Shown piece after piece: positions 42,410 to 52,009 of a stretch of 54,069 nt of DNA. The position numbers and the translations under genes are program-made. The notes below the pieces were generated by a model. The model did not search any database, was not told where the DNA came from, and was given only the letters and a program-made list of their open reading frames with translations. How positions within the stretch are numbered: the first letter of the stretch is position 1; each line of letters opens with the position of its first letter. This DNA comes from Bryobacterales bacterium (lineage in GTDB: Bacteria; Acidobacteriota; Terriglobia; Bryobacterales; Bryobacteraceae): assembly GCA_003167495.1 (NCBI GenBank), contig PMSX01000278.1, positions 1 through 54,069 on the forward strand. The letters run 5' to 3'.

Positions 42410-43839
42410 CATTGCGTGTTCGATCCAGCGTTAAAGAGTCTAGCGTGGCCACCATGACTTCAATCTGCAGCGAGACCGAGCCGGTCGACGTCCAGGCAAC
42501 ATTCCGCCCAACCCGGGGCGGCATCGAGCGTGACAAACCCTCGATGCCGACCCGTGTGTTGTTATCCAACATCGCCTGGATGTTAATCGGAAACGTCTTA
42601 TACGGGTTTAGCCAGTGGGGCCAGTTGGTGGCGCTAGCCAAAATGGGAACAATCGAAATGGTGGGCAGCTTCGCGCTGGCTTTAGCGATTGTTCTCCCTG
42701 TCCTGATGTTTAGCTCTTTGAGTCTTCGAGCTTTGCAGGTGACCGACTGCGACCATTCTCACCGTTTCATGGAGTACCTGACTCTGCGACTGCTGACATT
42801 GGGTGTTTCGCTGGCGTTCATCGTTGTTTTTGGAATGGTCGCAGGATACACTACCGCCGTAATCGTCTCGACTACGCTGATTGGAGCAGCCAAGGCGGTT
42901 GAATACGTCAGCGATATTCTTTACGGTTCTTTGCAACGGAAAGAGAACATGTCCGGCATTGCAATCTCGATGATTTTGCGAGCCATATTGTCGGTAGGTG
43001 CACTTACATTTGGTGTTTACAGAACCCATTCTCTAGCCTGGGGTGCGGCTTGCATGCTGGTCTTCTCGGTAGTCGTCCTGATCGGCTATGACATTCCAAA
43101 AATCCTCACCGTTGAGGGGGTTTTTCCTGACACGCTGTTGCGCGAATCCAGAGGTTATTTCAAAAAGCTATTCAGAAAAGGCGGAGCCCGAAGGCTGTGG
43201 AAGCTGGCGATGACCGGGCTACCAATGGGCTTTGTTCTGATGCTGATCTCGCTCAACCTGAATATTCCGAGATATTTCATTCAACAACATCTGGGAACGC
43301 ACGAATTGGCGATCTTCTCCGCGATTGCAACGTTGCTGACGGCCGGCAGCGTTGCCACCAACGCGATCGGACAAGCAGCCGCTCCGCGACTGGCGAAATG
43401 CTTTGTCAATCGCGACCGGCGAGGGTTTGGTACGCTACTCGCGGCCCTAGTCGTAACTAGTCTGGGGTTCGGCAGTTTGGGGTTCGTCGCCGCGCTCCTG
43501 TTTGGAAAGCAGGCAATGGCTCTTATCTATCGCCCGGAATACAGCACTCATCCCGACGTTTTGGTGTGGCTCATGGGGGCTTCCGGATTCTTCTATTTGG
43601 GTTCGACGCTTGGCTATGCGGTAACGGCCGTGCGTTGCTTTACCCCTCAATTACCTTTGTTCGCTGGCGCGGCGCTAACAACGGCTATAGGATGTATTGC
43701 GCTCGTGCCGTCACAGGGCCTGCGCGGCGCAGCCATCGCAATTCTGATTTCAGCCGTAATCCAGTCCGCCGGCAGCGCGCGTCTGCTTTGGAGCTCCTGC
43801 AAGCGAGTTTTCAACCAACCCATTCCAGTTACTAATTGA
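42406..43839 (+). CDS. Wzx-like oligosaccharide flippase
   Basis: A 477-residue membrane protein with about 12 hydrophobic helices of the MATE/MOP type, preceded by a cytoplasmic N-terminus of about 45 residues. Words such as 'WMLIGNVLYGFSQWGQLVALAKMG' and 'LNIPRYFIQQHLGTHELAIFSAIATL' resemble PST-family flippases. Its ATG overlaps the Wzc stop by four bases, giving coupling. It would move lipid-linked repeat units across the inner membrane for the Wzy polymerase. Confidence 0.85.
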   Translation: MTLRVRSSVKESSVATMTSICSETEPVDVQATFRPTRGGIERDKPSMPTRVLLSNIAWMLIGNVLYGFSQWGQLVALAKMGTIEMVGSFALALAIVLPVLMFSSLSLRALQVTDCDHSHRFMEYLTLRLLTLGVSLAFIVVFGMVAGYTTAVIVSTTLIGAAKAVEYVSDILYGSLQRKENMSGIAISMILRAILSVGALTFGVYRTHSLAWGAACMLVFSVVVLIGYDIPKILTVEGVFPDTLLRESRGYFKKLFRKGGARRLWKLAMTGLPMGFVLMLISLNLNIPRYFIQQHLGTHELAIFSAIATLLTAGSVATNAIGQAAAPRLAKCFVNRDRRGFGTLLAALVVTSLGFGSLGFVAALLFGKQAMALIYRPEYSTHPDVLVWLMGASGFFYLGSTLGYAVTAVRCFTPQLPLFAGAALTTAIGCIALVPSQGLRGAAIAILISAVIQSAGSARLLWSSCKRVFNQPIPVTN

Positions 43840-43869
43840 TCACAAACCTCTCCTCAGACTCCGGGCATT

Positions 43870-45240
43870 ATGCAGATGACACAGAACGCAATTCAAACAA
43901 TGGATAGCATGGCGCTGAGCTCGGGCCAGCGTCTCGATCAGAATGTCTGGCAGCATCGAAGCGCGAATGGAGAAGCGCTTTGGTCGTGGATCACTTGGGC
44001 CTTCACTGCCTACTGGATTTTATTTGTGGCGGGCGCCTTCCTGAACCGCAAAGAGCTGAATGCTGTGGGAGGCGTCCTCGTTCTTGGCGTTCTGGCTTGG
44101 CTACTCATCGAACGCTTGTGGGTCCGCTTGGATGCGATCGTGATGGCCAGTCTCGCTGCCGCCACGTTCGTTCCGATGATGCAAACCATCCTGTCGAACC
44201 CGCCGACGGCAGAATCGCTTTTTAAGCATGTTTCGCTTTGTATGGTTATCGCGTTTTCGCGCCTTTTGCAACTGCCGGTAGTCTATAAGTCGAAGCTGCG
44301 CTGGGTGCTGGCGGCACAGGTGCTGGCCATCATTTTAATTTCTCTAACAATCTTTAAGGGCGCTGCATGGGACGGTGGCACCAGGCATTCGGGCCTTTTC
44401 GTCAACCCCAACAACTTGGCGCTGATTCCGTTTTTACTTTTGTTCTTCATCGATTCGGTAAAAGACAAGTGGTTCGTTCTTCTTGCCGCTCATATCGTAG
44501 TTATCATTGTGCTCGCCTTTACGGGCACCAGCGGCGCCGATATGGCCTATGTCATCGGACTGGGAGTCCATTTGGCAAGCAGGGCCTCGAAGAATTCGCG
44601 ATCGATTGTGTACGGCATAGCAGCCGTTAGCGCACTGGCCGCGGTGGCCTTCGTGGCGGCAGGTGGCGAACGGCTTCTACCTGAGACGCGCTTTACAAAC
44701 CAAATCTCGGTTATGCGTGGCCAGCTCGACACTGTTCTGGACGGCAGTGATGTCGCTTATTACGAACAAGAGAAGGTTTTGGGCCCGGGAAGCGGATCTG
44801 CCATCTGGAGAATATCTCACTGGCGGCACGCGATAATTACATATTCTGGCGGCACTCCTGAGCAGCAAATCTTCGGATTCGGCATTGGCTCCACGCCTCG
44901 AATCCTCGGCAAACTGCCGCACAACGAATATCTCCGCCTCCTGTTTGAGCAGGGTATCGTCGGCTTTCTGCTGTTTTACTTTGCCTGGTATCGCATTGTT
45001 ATGACCGCGCCGCGCGACATTCGCTATGTCGGTTTGATCATTGCCATCTACTCGTTTAGCGAAAACAATCTCGACAATTTTCCCTTCATGGCCCTGCTCA
45101 TTTTGTGCCTGTCGGCTCGCAGTGTCAGCGCGGCGGTTGAGACAAAAATCAAACGACCTCTGGTAGCTAGCTGGAACGAAAGCGGCCAGCAGGAAGAACC
45201 CTCATCTCCGGAAAATTCATTCTCCGAAACAAATATCTAA
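43870..45240 (+). CDS. Wzy-like O-antigen/exopolysaccharide polymerase
   Basis: A 456-residue membrane protein with about 10 helices and a large periplasmic loop. 'GTRHSGLFVNPNNLALIPFLLLFF' and 'LPHNEYLRLLFEQGIVGFLLFYFAW' are the conserved Wzy_C/O-antigen ligase regions, including the His-Asn-x-Tyr motif used for catalysis in this superfamily. Located between the flippase and glycosyltransferases, it is most likely the polymerase, though a ligase role cannot be excluded by sequence alone. Confidence 0.87.
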   Translation: MQMTQNAIQTMDSMALSSGQRLDQNVWQHRSANGEALWSWITWAFTAYWILFVAGAFLNRKELNAVGGVLVLGVLAWLLIERLWVRLDAIVMASLAAATFVPMMQTILSNPPTAESLFKHVSLCMVIAFSRLLQLPVVYKSKLRWVLAAQVLAIILISLTIFKGAAWDGGTRHSGLFVNPNNLALIPFLLLFFIDSVKDKWFVLLAAHIVVIIVLAFTGTSGADMAYVIGLGVHLASRASKNSRSIVYGIAAVSALAAVAFVAAGGERLLPETRFTNQISVMRGQLDTVLDGSDVAYYEQEKVLGPGSGSAIWRISHWRHAIITYSGGTPEQQIFGFGIGSTPRILGKLPHNEYLRLLFEQGIVGFLLFYFAWYRIVMTAPRDIRYVGLIIAIYSFSENNLDNFPFMALLILCLSARSVSAAVETKIKRPLVASWNESGQQEEPSSPENSFSETNI

Positions 45241-45265
45241 AGAAAACGGACAGCATAGAAACCAT

Positions 45266-46525
45266 ATGAAAGTGTTGGTCGCGAACAATTATTACTACCT
45301 GCGGGGCGGCTGTGAGCGCGTCATGTTCAATGACATCAAAGCCATGTCGGACCACGGCGTCGACATCGTTCCATTTTCGGCAGCCGATCCGGACAACGAC
45401 CGAACACCTTATTCGGACTATTTTGTGCCGGGCGCCGATATTCGGGCTACCACTCTGCTAGGCCGTGCAGAAGCCGCCGTCGACGCCATTCATTGCGGGC
45501 GCACCGCCCAGGCCTTCGCTAAGGTACTTGTCGAGACGAGGCCGGATCTGGTCCACTGTCACAACGTCTACGGGAGACTGTCCACTTCGATACTCGCTGT
45601 CGCTAAGAAACATAACGTTCCCGTGGTACTAACTGTGCATGACTACAAGGTTGTCTGTCCCGCTTACGTGATGTTGAAGGATGGCAAACCCTGTTCGGCC
45701 TGCATTGACGGTGGGTACTACCGCTGCGCGGTCAATCGTTGCCACAAAGGCCAAACGGCGGCTTCGATTGTCTACTCGATTGAAGCATACTGGGCTAAGT
45801 TGACTGGCAATTACGGCGCGGTTTCGGCATTTCTCTGTCCCAGTCATTTCATCGCTGGACTCTTAAAACAATCCGGTATCGTCGACAAGCGGGTTATCTA
45901 TCATGCCAATTGCGTGGAGCCAGATGACTACGCTCCTTCTTACGAAGGGAAATATGTGTTGTCGGTCGGCAGGCTCTCTCACGAAAAGGGACTTCCTACT
46001 TTTCTCGAGGCGATGCTCGGAACGAAGATTCCGGTCAGAGTGGCCGGAACTGGCCCAATGGAAACCGAACTGAGGGAAATGGCGGCAAAAGATGGCGGTT
46101 CGATCGTGTTAGAAGGCCATTGCAGCGGAAACAAGCTCGCCGAGCTCTATCGGAATGCAGCCTTTGTGGTTGTACCGTCGGAATGGTATGAGAACGCTCC
46201 GATGTCCATCCTCGAGTCATTCGCCTACGGAAAGCCTGTCATAGGAACGCGGATTGGCGGCATCCCGGAGTTAATTACTGAAGGCGAACACGGCCATCTG
46301 GTTGATCCCGGGGCCAAGGACCAACTTAGACTGGCGATTTTAAGGCTTTGGAATGACCGAGCCGCGCAACGCGACATGGGCCGCAGCGCCCGCCGGCTTG
46401 TTGAAACGAAATTTGCTCAGAGTCCTCGAACCACGTCCCTCTTAAATATTTACAATTCCGTCTGCGATACCGGAAGTCGAGCTGCGTATCCTGCCGACTT
46501 ACTGACTAACTCAAGCACACGATAA
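45266..46525 (+). CDS. GT4 family glycosyltransferase
   Basis: A 419-residue cytoplasmic GT-B enzyme. N-terminus 'MKVLVANNYYYLRGGCERVMFND' (the GG loop), 'PDLVHCHNVYGRLSTSI', 'LTVHDYKVVCPAYVMLKDGKPCSACIDGG' with a Cys cluster, and the donor site 'VGRLSHEKGLPTFLEAM' to 'ILESFAYGKPVIGTRIGGIPELI' with the E-x7-E motif. Adds a sugar from a nucleotide donor to the lipid-linked repeat unit; donor unknown. Same operon as the polymerase, 25 bases downstream. Confidence 0.9.
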   Translation: MKVLVANNYYYLRGGCERVMFNDIKAMSDHGVDIVPFSAADPDNDRTPYSDYFVPGADIRATTLLGRAEAAVDAIHCGRTAQAFAKVLVETRPDLVHCHNVYGRLSTSILAVAKKHNVPVVLTVHDYKVVCPAYVMLKDGKPCSACIDGGYYRCAVNRCHKGQTAASIVYSIEAYWAKLTGNYGAVSAFLCPSHFIAGLLKQSGIVDKRVIYHANCVEPDDYAPSYEGKYVLSVGRLSHEKGLPTFLEAMLGTKIPVRVAGTGPMETELREMAAKDGGSIVLEGHCSGNKLAELYRNAAFVVVPSEWYENAPMSILESFAYGKPVIGTRIGGIPELITEGEHGHLVDPGAKDQLRLAILRLWNDRAAQRDMGRSARRLVETKFAQSPRTTSLLNIYNSVCDTGSRAAYPADLLTNSSTR

Positions 46526-46559
46526 AGAAAGTACTCTCAATCTAATTCTTAAGGTCAAT

Positions 46560-47012
46560 ATGCTCTTAAAACTTCATTCTATTGCCCGCTGGTGCTATCT
46601 TCATCATGTTCCGTTGGTGCCACGGCTCATCAAGGCCTTTATGTATGTCTCTTTCAATTGTATTTTGCCGGCCGAGGTCTCTGTGGGCGCTCGAACGACC
46701 TTTCATCATCACGGGTGGTGTGTTCTGGTTCATGAGAGCGTTGAGTTTGGAACAGACTGCAATATTTACAACCAAGTGGTGTTCGGCGGGGGCCATGATG
46801 GGCCGGACGGGCCGCCAATCCGCATTATCATCGGCAACAACGTGAATATCTCCGCTGGCGCTAAGGTGTTGTGCAAGTCAGGCACCCTGACTATTGGCTC
46901 GGGAAGTACGATTGCGGCTAACGCGGTAGTGCTCTCCGACGTTCCTCCTAATTCTATCGCCGTCGGTATGCCCGCGCGCTGCATCCCGAAGAAGCGCAAC
47001 GTCGCAGCCTAA
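46560..47012 (+). CDS. Serine acetyltransferase-like LbH enzyme
   Basis: A 150-residue left-handed beta-helix acetyltransferase. 'VEFGTDCNIYNQVVFGGGHDGPDGPPIRIIIGNNVNISAGAKVL' and 'LTIGSGSTIAANAVVLSDVPPNSIAVGMPARCI' are hexapeptide repeats with the C-terminal coenzyme A motif typical of CysE/WcaB-like proteins. In polysaccharide loci these O-acetylate sugars. The start has AAGG six bases upstream. The following 214 bases (47013-47226) hold no gene. Confidence 0.88.
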   Translation: MLLKLHSIARWCYLHHVPLVPRLIKAFMYVSFNCILPAEVSVGARTTFHHHGWCVLVHESVEFGTDCNIYNQVVFGGGHDGPDGPPIRIIIGNNVNISAGAKVLCKSGTLTIGSGSTIAANAVVLSDVPPNSIAVGMPARCIPKKRNVAA

Positions 47013-47226
47013 GACGCACCAAACAATTAGCTCGCAAGCAACAACCCGCATCGACGATTGAATCGGAAAGTCCCCGCGCGACTCTCTGCGTAGACGTTCC
47101 CTCCGACCCGATTACTACTCTCGATTTCCAGCCGTACTGGCCAGCCATACGCCCTCGCGCGCCGCGTAGTCAGCTGCTCAATTACTTTCCTTATCGACAT
47201 TTTTCCTCACTACTGGAGCCATTTTT

Positions 47227-48417
47227 ATGAAGATTCATTTTCTATTAGCAAAGGATTTTTTCCGCGGAGGCGGGATTGAAACTTATACCCGCGAAGTCGG
47301 CCGCCGCCTGGTCTCGCGCGGTCACGCAGTGACCGTGTATTCCACCCGCGGAAAGGACAAATGTGTCGCCGAGTGGGAAGGAATGCGTATCGTTTGGCTG
47401 CCAAGCGTAAAGCCGCACTGGGCCGAGAAGAGCGCTGGTGCGTTGATGGCGGCAGCCAAGGCCCTAAAAGAAGAATCTCCGGACATTCTGCACCTTCATA
47501 GCGTGGTGGCCGGATCTCTCGCCCCACTGCTGCGGTCTAAAGTGGCGCCTTGCATCGTTCAGATGCACGGCATTGAATGGCTGCGAACCCGCTGGGGAGC
47601 GTTTGCCAAAGGCGTGCTGAAGGCCATGGAGCGTGCCTCACTCGGCTCGGCCAATGCCATCACCGCCGTCTCCCAGACACAGTGTGAATACTTCAAGAGC
47701 CAATACAATCTGGACTCCGAGTACATTCCCACCGCGGCGGACATCAAGGACTTCGCCAGCCCAAAGCTCATTTGCGACATGGGAATCCAACCTCGGAAAT
47801 ATGTGTTGTTTGCGGCGCGTTTAGTGCCTGAAAAGGGAGCACACCATCTGATCGAAGCGTTTCGGCGTCTTTCTACAGATCATTCGCTTATTATTGCCGG
47901 CGAAGCTCCTGCCGCGGGTGGCTATGGACAAGAACTGCTTGACATGGCGAAAGGCGACTCGAGGATCCGTTTCATCGGCCGTGTGCAAGGCAGGTTACTC
48001 GAGGAGCTTTTCTCGAACGCGGAATTATTCGCGCAGCCTTCAGAGCTCGAGGGCCTATCAATCGGTTTGATTGAAGGAATGAGCTATGGGGTTCCGTGCC
48101 TTGCGAGCGACATTCCCGAAAACCGGGAAGTCGTCGGCGACGCCGCCTTGTTGTTCCGAAACAAGGACGTGGACGATCTACAAAAGCAAATGAATTGGGC
48201 CTTTTCGAATGTTGGTGCGATGGCGAAGTTTGCGGAAAACGGGCGCCAGCGCGTTCGAGAGTTCTTTACCTGGGAGCGCGTTGTCGACCAGTTGGAAACC
48301 CTATACCAGCGCGTCGCCTACGGTTTGCAAGAACAGGACTCCGGCTGGGTTCTCCAGCGCCGGCTCCGTAACGTAGCACCGACCCTAGATTCTTTACCCA
48401 ACCTACCCAGAAAATAA
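47227..48417 (+). CDS. GT4 family glycosyltransferase
   Basis: A 396-residue GT-B enzyme with GGAG ahead of the ATG. 'KIHFLLAKDFFRGGGIETYTREVGRRLVSRGHAVTVY' is the acceptor-side start, 'PDILHLHSVVAGSLAPLL' and 'AARLVPEKGAHHLIEAFRRL' follow, then 'SELEGLSIGLIEGMSYGVPCLASDIPENREVV' with the E-x7-E donor motif. Likely a retaining glycosyltransferase extending the repeat unit. Donor unknown. About 46 bases before the WecA-like gene. Confidence 0.9.
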   Translation: MKIHFLLAKDFFRGGGIETYTREVGRRLVSRGHAVTVYSTRGKDKCVAEWEGMRIVWLPSVKPHWAEKSAGALMAAAKALKEESPDILHLHSVVAGSLAPLLRSKVAPCIVQMHGIEWLRTRWGAFAKGVLKAMERASLGSANAITAVSQTQCEYFKSQYNLDSEYIPTAADIKDFASPKLICDMGIQPRKYVLFAARLVPEKGAHHLIEAFRRLSTDHSLIIAGEAPAAGGYGQELLDMAKGDSRIRFIGRVQGRLLEELFSNAELFAQPSELEGLSIGLIEGMSYGVPCLASDIPENREVVGDAALLFRNKDVDDLQKQMNWAFSNVGAMAKFAENGRQRVREFFTWERVVDQLETLYQRVAYGLQEQDSGWVLQRRLRNVAPTLDSLPNLPRK

Positions 48418-48463
48418 ACCGTTTTCTTGCGATCTGAATTTAATTACTTGAGGAAAGTTAGTT

Positions 48464-49669
48464 ATGCTATTGACTCTATTATTTTTGGCGGCAACTTCTT
48501 TGGGTCTGTCCTTGTTACTTACTCCAATAATTCGGACATTGGCCCTGCGCTGCAATTTAGTCGATCTCCCGGATAATAAGCGTAAGGTTCATAAGAAACC
48601 CGTCCCACGCGTGGGAGGTATCGCTCTCGCTGCAGCATATTTCGGCTCCCTTCTTTTGGTAGCTACCTTTCTGGCTCATCGGCAACCAACGGTGAATGGT
48701 GGATTCGCCACCGTAAAGTTGATTGCTCCAGCTGCCATGCTTATCTTTCTCATCGGTCTCGCCGACGACATCTTTAATCTAAAACCATGGCACAAGTTTG
48801 GCGTTCAGATTGTGGCTGCCGGAATGGTAGTATCCGCCGGAGTTCACATCCATAGCGTCGCGGCATTGAGTGTCCACCCCGTCCTGGGAGCGTTGGTCTC
48901 AATCCTTTGGCTGGTGGCCTGCACCAATGCCGTAAACCTCATTGATGGATTGGACGGTTTAGCGGCGGGCATTTCGTTTCTTGCCACCCTAACCGTTCTC
49001 ATTGCATCAGTGATGAGTGGGAACATGGGACTGACCATAGCAGCCGCACCTCTAGCCGCTGCACTGCTAGGCTTCCTGGTATTCAACTTTAATCCAGCAT
49101 CCATCTTCCTCGGCGACTGCGGCAGCCTCTTGCTGGGATTTCTGTTGGGCTGTTACGGCATTTTGTGGAGCCGATCATCTGCCACACTCCTAGAAATGAC
49201 TGCGCCACTCATGGCTGTTGCCGTGCCGCTGATTGATACGACCCTCGCGATAGCACGCCGTTCTCTTAGCGGTCAACCGATCTTTAAAGCAGACCGCTCG
49301 CATATTCATCACCGGCTTCTCGCTCGTGGCTTGAGCCACCGGAGCACAGTTCTTCTGCTGTACGTCGCTGCCGGAATAGCCGGCTCGCTCTCCCTCTGCC
49401 TGATCTGGGCGCGTGATCAATGGGAGGCTGTAGTTTTCGCTGCTTTCAGTTGTGCGGTGATCCTGGGCGTTCGCCAATTAGACTATGCCGAATTTCATTC
49501 CCTTCCGAAGATCTTACTCTTCGGAGGTCTACCGCGGGCGACCACTGGGCACCCGACTCCGCAAACATTCGAAGAAGGGATGGAAGCCACACAGACGGCC
49601 GACCTCCAGGAGAAAACGGCAGTCTATTCCCCTGCTCCCTTTGAGACACAACAGCGCCCTGCCGCATGA
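48464..49669 (+). CDS. WecA/MraY-family undecaprenyl-phosphate sugar-1-P transferase
   Basis: A 401-residue membrane protein with about 10-11 helices. Family motifs: 'VHKKPVPRVGGIA', 'GLADDIFNLKPWHKFGVQ', 'NAVNLIDGLDGLAAG', 'FLGDCGSLLLGF' and 'ADRSHIHHRLL', with the Asp pairs used for magnesium and substrate. It initiates repeat-unit synthesis by moving a HexNAc-1-phosphate to undecaprenyl phosphate. A good GAGGAAAG site precedes the ATG. C-terminal 65 residues are polar and not conserved. Last gene of the locus before the terminator. Confidence 0.92.
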   Translation: MLLTLLFLAATSLGLSLLLTPIIRTLALRCNLVDLPDNKRKVHKKPVPRVGGIALAAAYFGSLLLVATFLAHRQPTVNGGFATVKLIAPAAMLIFLIGLADDIFNLKPWHKFGVQIVAAGMVVSAGVHIHSVAALSVHPVLGALVSILWLVACTNAVNLIDGLDGLAAGISFLATLTVLIASVMSGNMGLTIAAAPLAAALLGFLVFNFNPASIFLGDCGSLLLGFLLGCYGILWSRSSATLLEMTAPLMAVAVPLIDTTLAIARRSLSGQPIFKADRSHIHHRLLARGLSHRSTVLLLYVAAGIAGSLSLCLIWARDQWEAVVFAAFSCAVILGVRQLDYAEFHSLPKILLFGGLPRATTGHPTPQTFEEGMEATQTADLQEKTAVYSPAPFETQQRPAA

Positions 49670-49740
49670 GGCGTTCGTATCCACACGTCCGCAGAGACAG
49701 TAAGTAATAAGCATCTGGCCCGCATTCGCGAATGAACAGA

Positions 49741-49782
49741 ACGGCGCCAAACCCTACGAGGGCGGCGCCGTTTTCGTTTTTT
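49741..49782 (+). terminator. Rho-independent terminator of exopolysaccharide operon
   Basis: ACGGCGCC (49741-49748) and GGCGCCGT (49764-49771) form a perfect stem, followed by TTTCGTTTTTT. It lies 72 bases after the WecA-like stop and ends the 11-kb operon. Confidence 0.85.
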
Positions 49783-49881
49783 AGGGTGTCCTTGCTATAC
49801 GGCGATCGATTATCAAGTCGACAAACAACAAGTCGAGCAAATTGTTCAGCGCTTTTCGTCTTTCGTTGCCGAAGCTTACGA

Positions 49882-50922
49882 TCATGGCAAAATACCGGTG
49901 AAGTTAACTGGCGGTGGATTGCTCGCGAGCTGACTTTCAGTCAAAGTTGTCATCGCAAAGGAACGCCATTCTGACTTCACATATTTCATCTTCCCGTTAC
50001 CCACGCTAGGATTGTTTGCAATGCCGGGACCGGTCACACTCGGATAGTAATCGGCACCCGCGCTGCACAGGTACTCCGCAATGCTCCGGTCGTCGGGAAG
50101 CGCAGGGTTACCGACAATGAGCCGAGCTTCGAAGAGCGCCACAATTCCCCCGATATCGTTCGGATTAATGCTGCCCCGGCTATCGGGGTAGAAGTGAAAA
50201 TTGTAGCCATTGCCGGCCGTCACGGAAATCGTCCCATCTGGCTCGGTACGCACGTCACCGGGTATAGAATTGCCCTGAAAATCGTCCGGATAAGCCTCTC
50301 CATCGGGGGTGCTGGTGTTTTGTAACAGCAGCCATTTGCCCGTGCTCTTTTGCAGAAAATATAATTGAAGATTTTGTATATTGACCCTCGTGTTTGTGGC
50401 TGGATTGCCTTGTGAAGCGACGTAAACGACGCCCCATGAGGTGATGGCTTGCTGCCCGTCAGAATTGTTGCCCATGTCTATGACGGGCCCGTTCGCCCAA
50501 TCGTAACTCAAGGGAACTCCCTGAGGGTATCCTTCGTTCGCCCCCTGCATGTCTGCGGCAATTTGCTCCGCAACCGAGGTTGTCGGTGTAGGATTTCCAG
50601 CCGAGGTGGTCGCCGAGACCGTAGCTTCGATGGTTGCCTCAGAGGTGCGGCCGTTTTGGTGTTGCGCCAAGACCTCTATCGTGTAACTTCCTGGAGTGAG
50701 CGTCAGGGGGGTATCGATCGAGGATACCCCCTGGTTCTGGAAACTCAGAGTGCCATTAACGTACACGGACATGGACTCTGGAGTGGCCCCGTGATATGAG
50801 GCAACCAATTGGAAAGGAGAAGTGACGGTAGCTCCATTGGAGGGTGAAGTAATTGTCACTCTCGCCTTTGCTTGCCCGGACACGAGATACGCCCCGAGCA
50901 GCAGAATTAGCAATGTTTTCAT
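49882..50922 (-). CDS. Secreted protein of unknown function with Ig-like domain
   Basis: A 346-residue exported protein (signal MKTLLILLLGAYLVSGQAKA). Residues about 20-110 form a bacterial Ig-like domain ('VTITSPSNGATVTSPFQLVASYHGATPESMSVYVNGT'). Residues about 120-346 are a compact domain of unknown function ('AADMQGANEGYPQGVPLSYDWANGPVIDMGNNSDGQQAI', 'YNFHFYPDSRGSINPNDIGGIVALFEARLI', 'AGADYYPSV', 'SEWRSFAMTTLTESQLASNPPPV'). The same domain makes up the paralogue at 52010-52825, and relatives occur in soil proteobacteria. Polysaccharide or surface binding is a guess. Confidence 0.72.
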   Translation of the reverse strand: MKTLLILLLGAYLVSGQAKARVTITSPSNGATVTSPFQLVASYHGATPESMSVYVNGTLSFQNQGVSSIDTPLTLTPGSYTIEVLAQHQNGRTSEATIEATVSATTSAGNPTPTTSVAEQIAADMQGANEGYPQGVPLSYDWANGPVIDMGNNSDGQQAITSWGVVYVASQGNPATNTRVNIQNLQLYFLQKSTGKWLLLQNTSTPDGEAYPDDFQGNSIPGDVRTEPDGTISVTAGNGYNFHFYPDSRGSINPNDIGGIVALFEARLIVGNPALPDDRSIAEYLCSAGADYYPSVTGPGIANNPSVGNGKMKYVKSEWRSFAMTTLTESQLASNPPPVNFTGILP

Positions 50923-50942
50923 ATATAATAATCAACCTTGAG

Positions 50943-51000
50943 TTTATGAATTGTTGGTACGGTTTATGAATGGGTACAGCTTTATGAATTGTTGGTACAG
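50943..51000. repeat. Direct repeats in promoter region
   Basis: TTTATGAATTGTTGGTAC occurs at 50943-50960 and again at 50981-50998, and a shortened form TTTATGAATGGGTAC lies between (50963-50977). Together they make a triple array 20-80 bases before the start of the secreted protein gene on the minus strand. The paralogue's 5' region keeps one related word (CAATTGCCGGTAC at 52848-52860). Confidence 0.65.
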
Positions 51001-52009
51001 TCTTCTGGATCTCCGTTAGGAGACGACTTTCTTGTGCCCCCGAGCCCATGCGAACGATGCGCCGAACTAGCCACCCCCAGAAGGTCAAATGGTTGGCTCG
51101 GTTAAGCAGTACAGCTACGTAGAACACAAGGACTATTGATTCAAACACGAAAAAATTGTTTCGGCTTCTTTGACATTCCAATCCCCCTCTCCTAGGGGCA
51201 GGAACAACATCGTTAGCCGACATCGTCTTACGATTAAGTGTTGCTAAGGTTCGCTAGAACGGATGAGGCGTAACGAATAGTTGATGGAGATACTCGCGCG
51301 CCACTCTTCAATTTGCAGGAAGGTTGCCCGAGAGATGAATATCCGATGATGCCGCCCGGCGGAGCGGGAGTGCGCGACATAAGAGTGATAGATTCGTGGA
51401 ACGCCAGGCGGAGCCGCGACCGCGAGGAATTGTGAAAAAATCAAACTTGTAACATTTTCCGCATGTTTTGTTTCAATGACTTAGTGACCGAAAAAATTAG
51501 ATTGGGGGATTTTTTTTACCGTCCCGCGATGACCGGCTTGGTTAGGGATGATATGCCTGAATGTCCCAATACACCGGCACTCTACATCGTCATCCCGTGC
51601 AATAGAGTCAACATCAACCGATGCTGGGGGTCGGCAGCCGAAGCGCTCTCTGCACTCCTGCATTGCTCGTTTCTGCTTCGCCAGCCACACACTCATTTTG
51701 CACTCTAAAGACAAAATCCGTCGAGCTATAATCACCCAGCGGTTACCTGTCCCGAATTTGCGTGTTTCAGCCCAATGGCGCACTTCACCGGTGGCTGTGC
51801 GGAAATTCCATGCCGCTTGGAGCGTTCGGCGTCCGCGGGCACACGTCTACTACGGTCAGAGAGATTCCGCTCTCCCAAAGTGACCGGAACATGCGCTCCT
51901 CAACATCCGAGACAAACTCCGGCCTGTAGCGTAGTGCGGCTACCGCTCCGAAAGCTGGAGCATAGCGTCGCTAGCTAGCGATTGGGCCGCGGAGATCCGC
52001 GGTTTTCGA
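51001..52009. other. 1-kb spacer without supported gene
   Basis: Between the two paralogous genes. Minus-strand frames near 51481-51783 and 50990-51223 exist; the latter has one hydrophobic stretch (NNFFVFESIVLVFYVAVLLN), but neither has a family match or a clear start. No long inverted repeat or transposase trace was seen. It may be the remains of another gene copy. Confidence 0.4.

Noticed and set aside
50756..51223. Minus-strand frame upstream of the secreted protein
   Set aside because: Part of it is the translated promoter repeats and signal peptide region in another frame; only one hydrophobic stretch, no family match.
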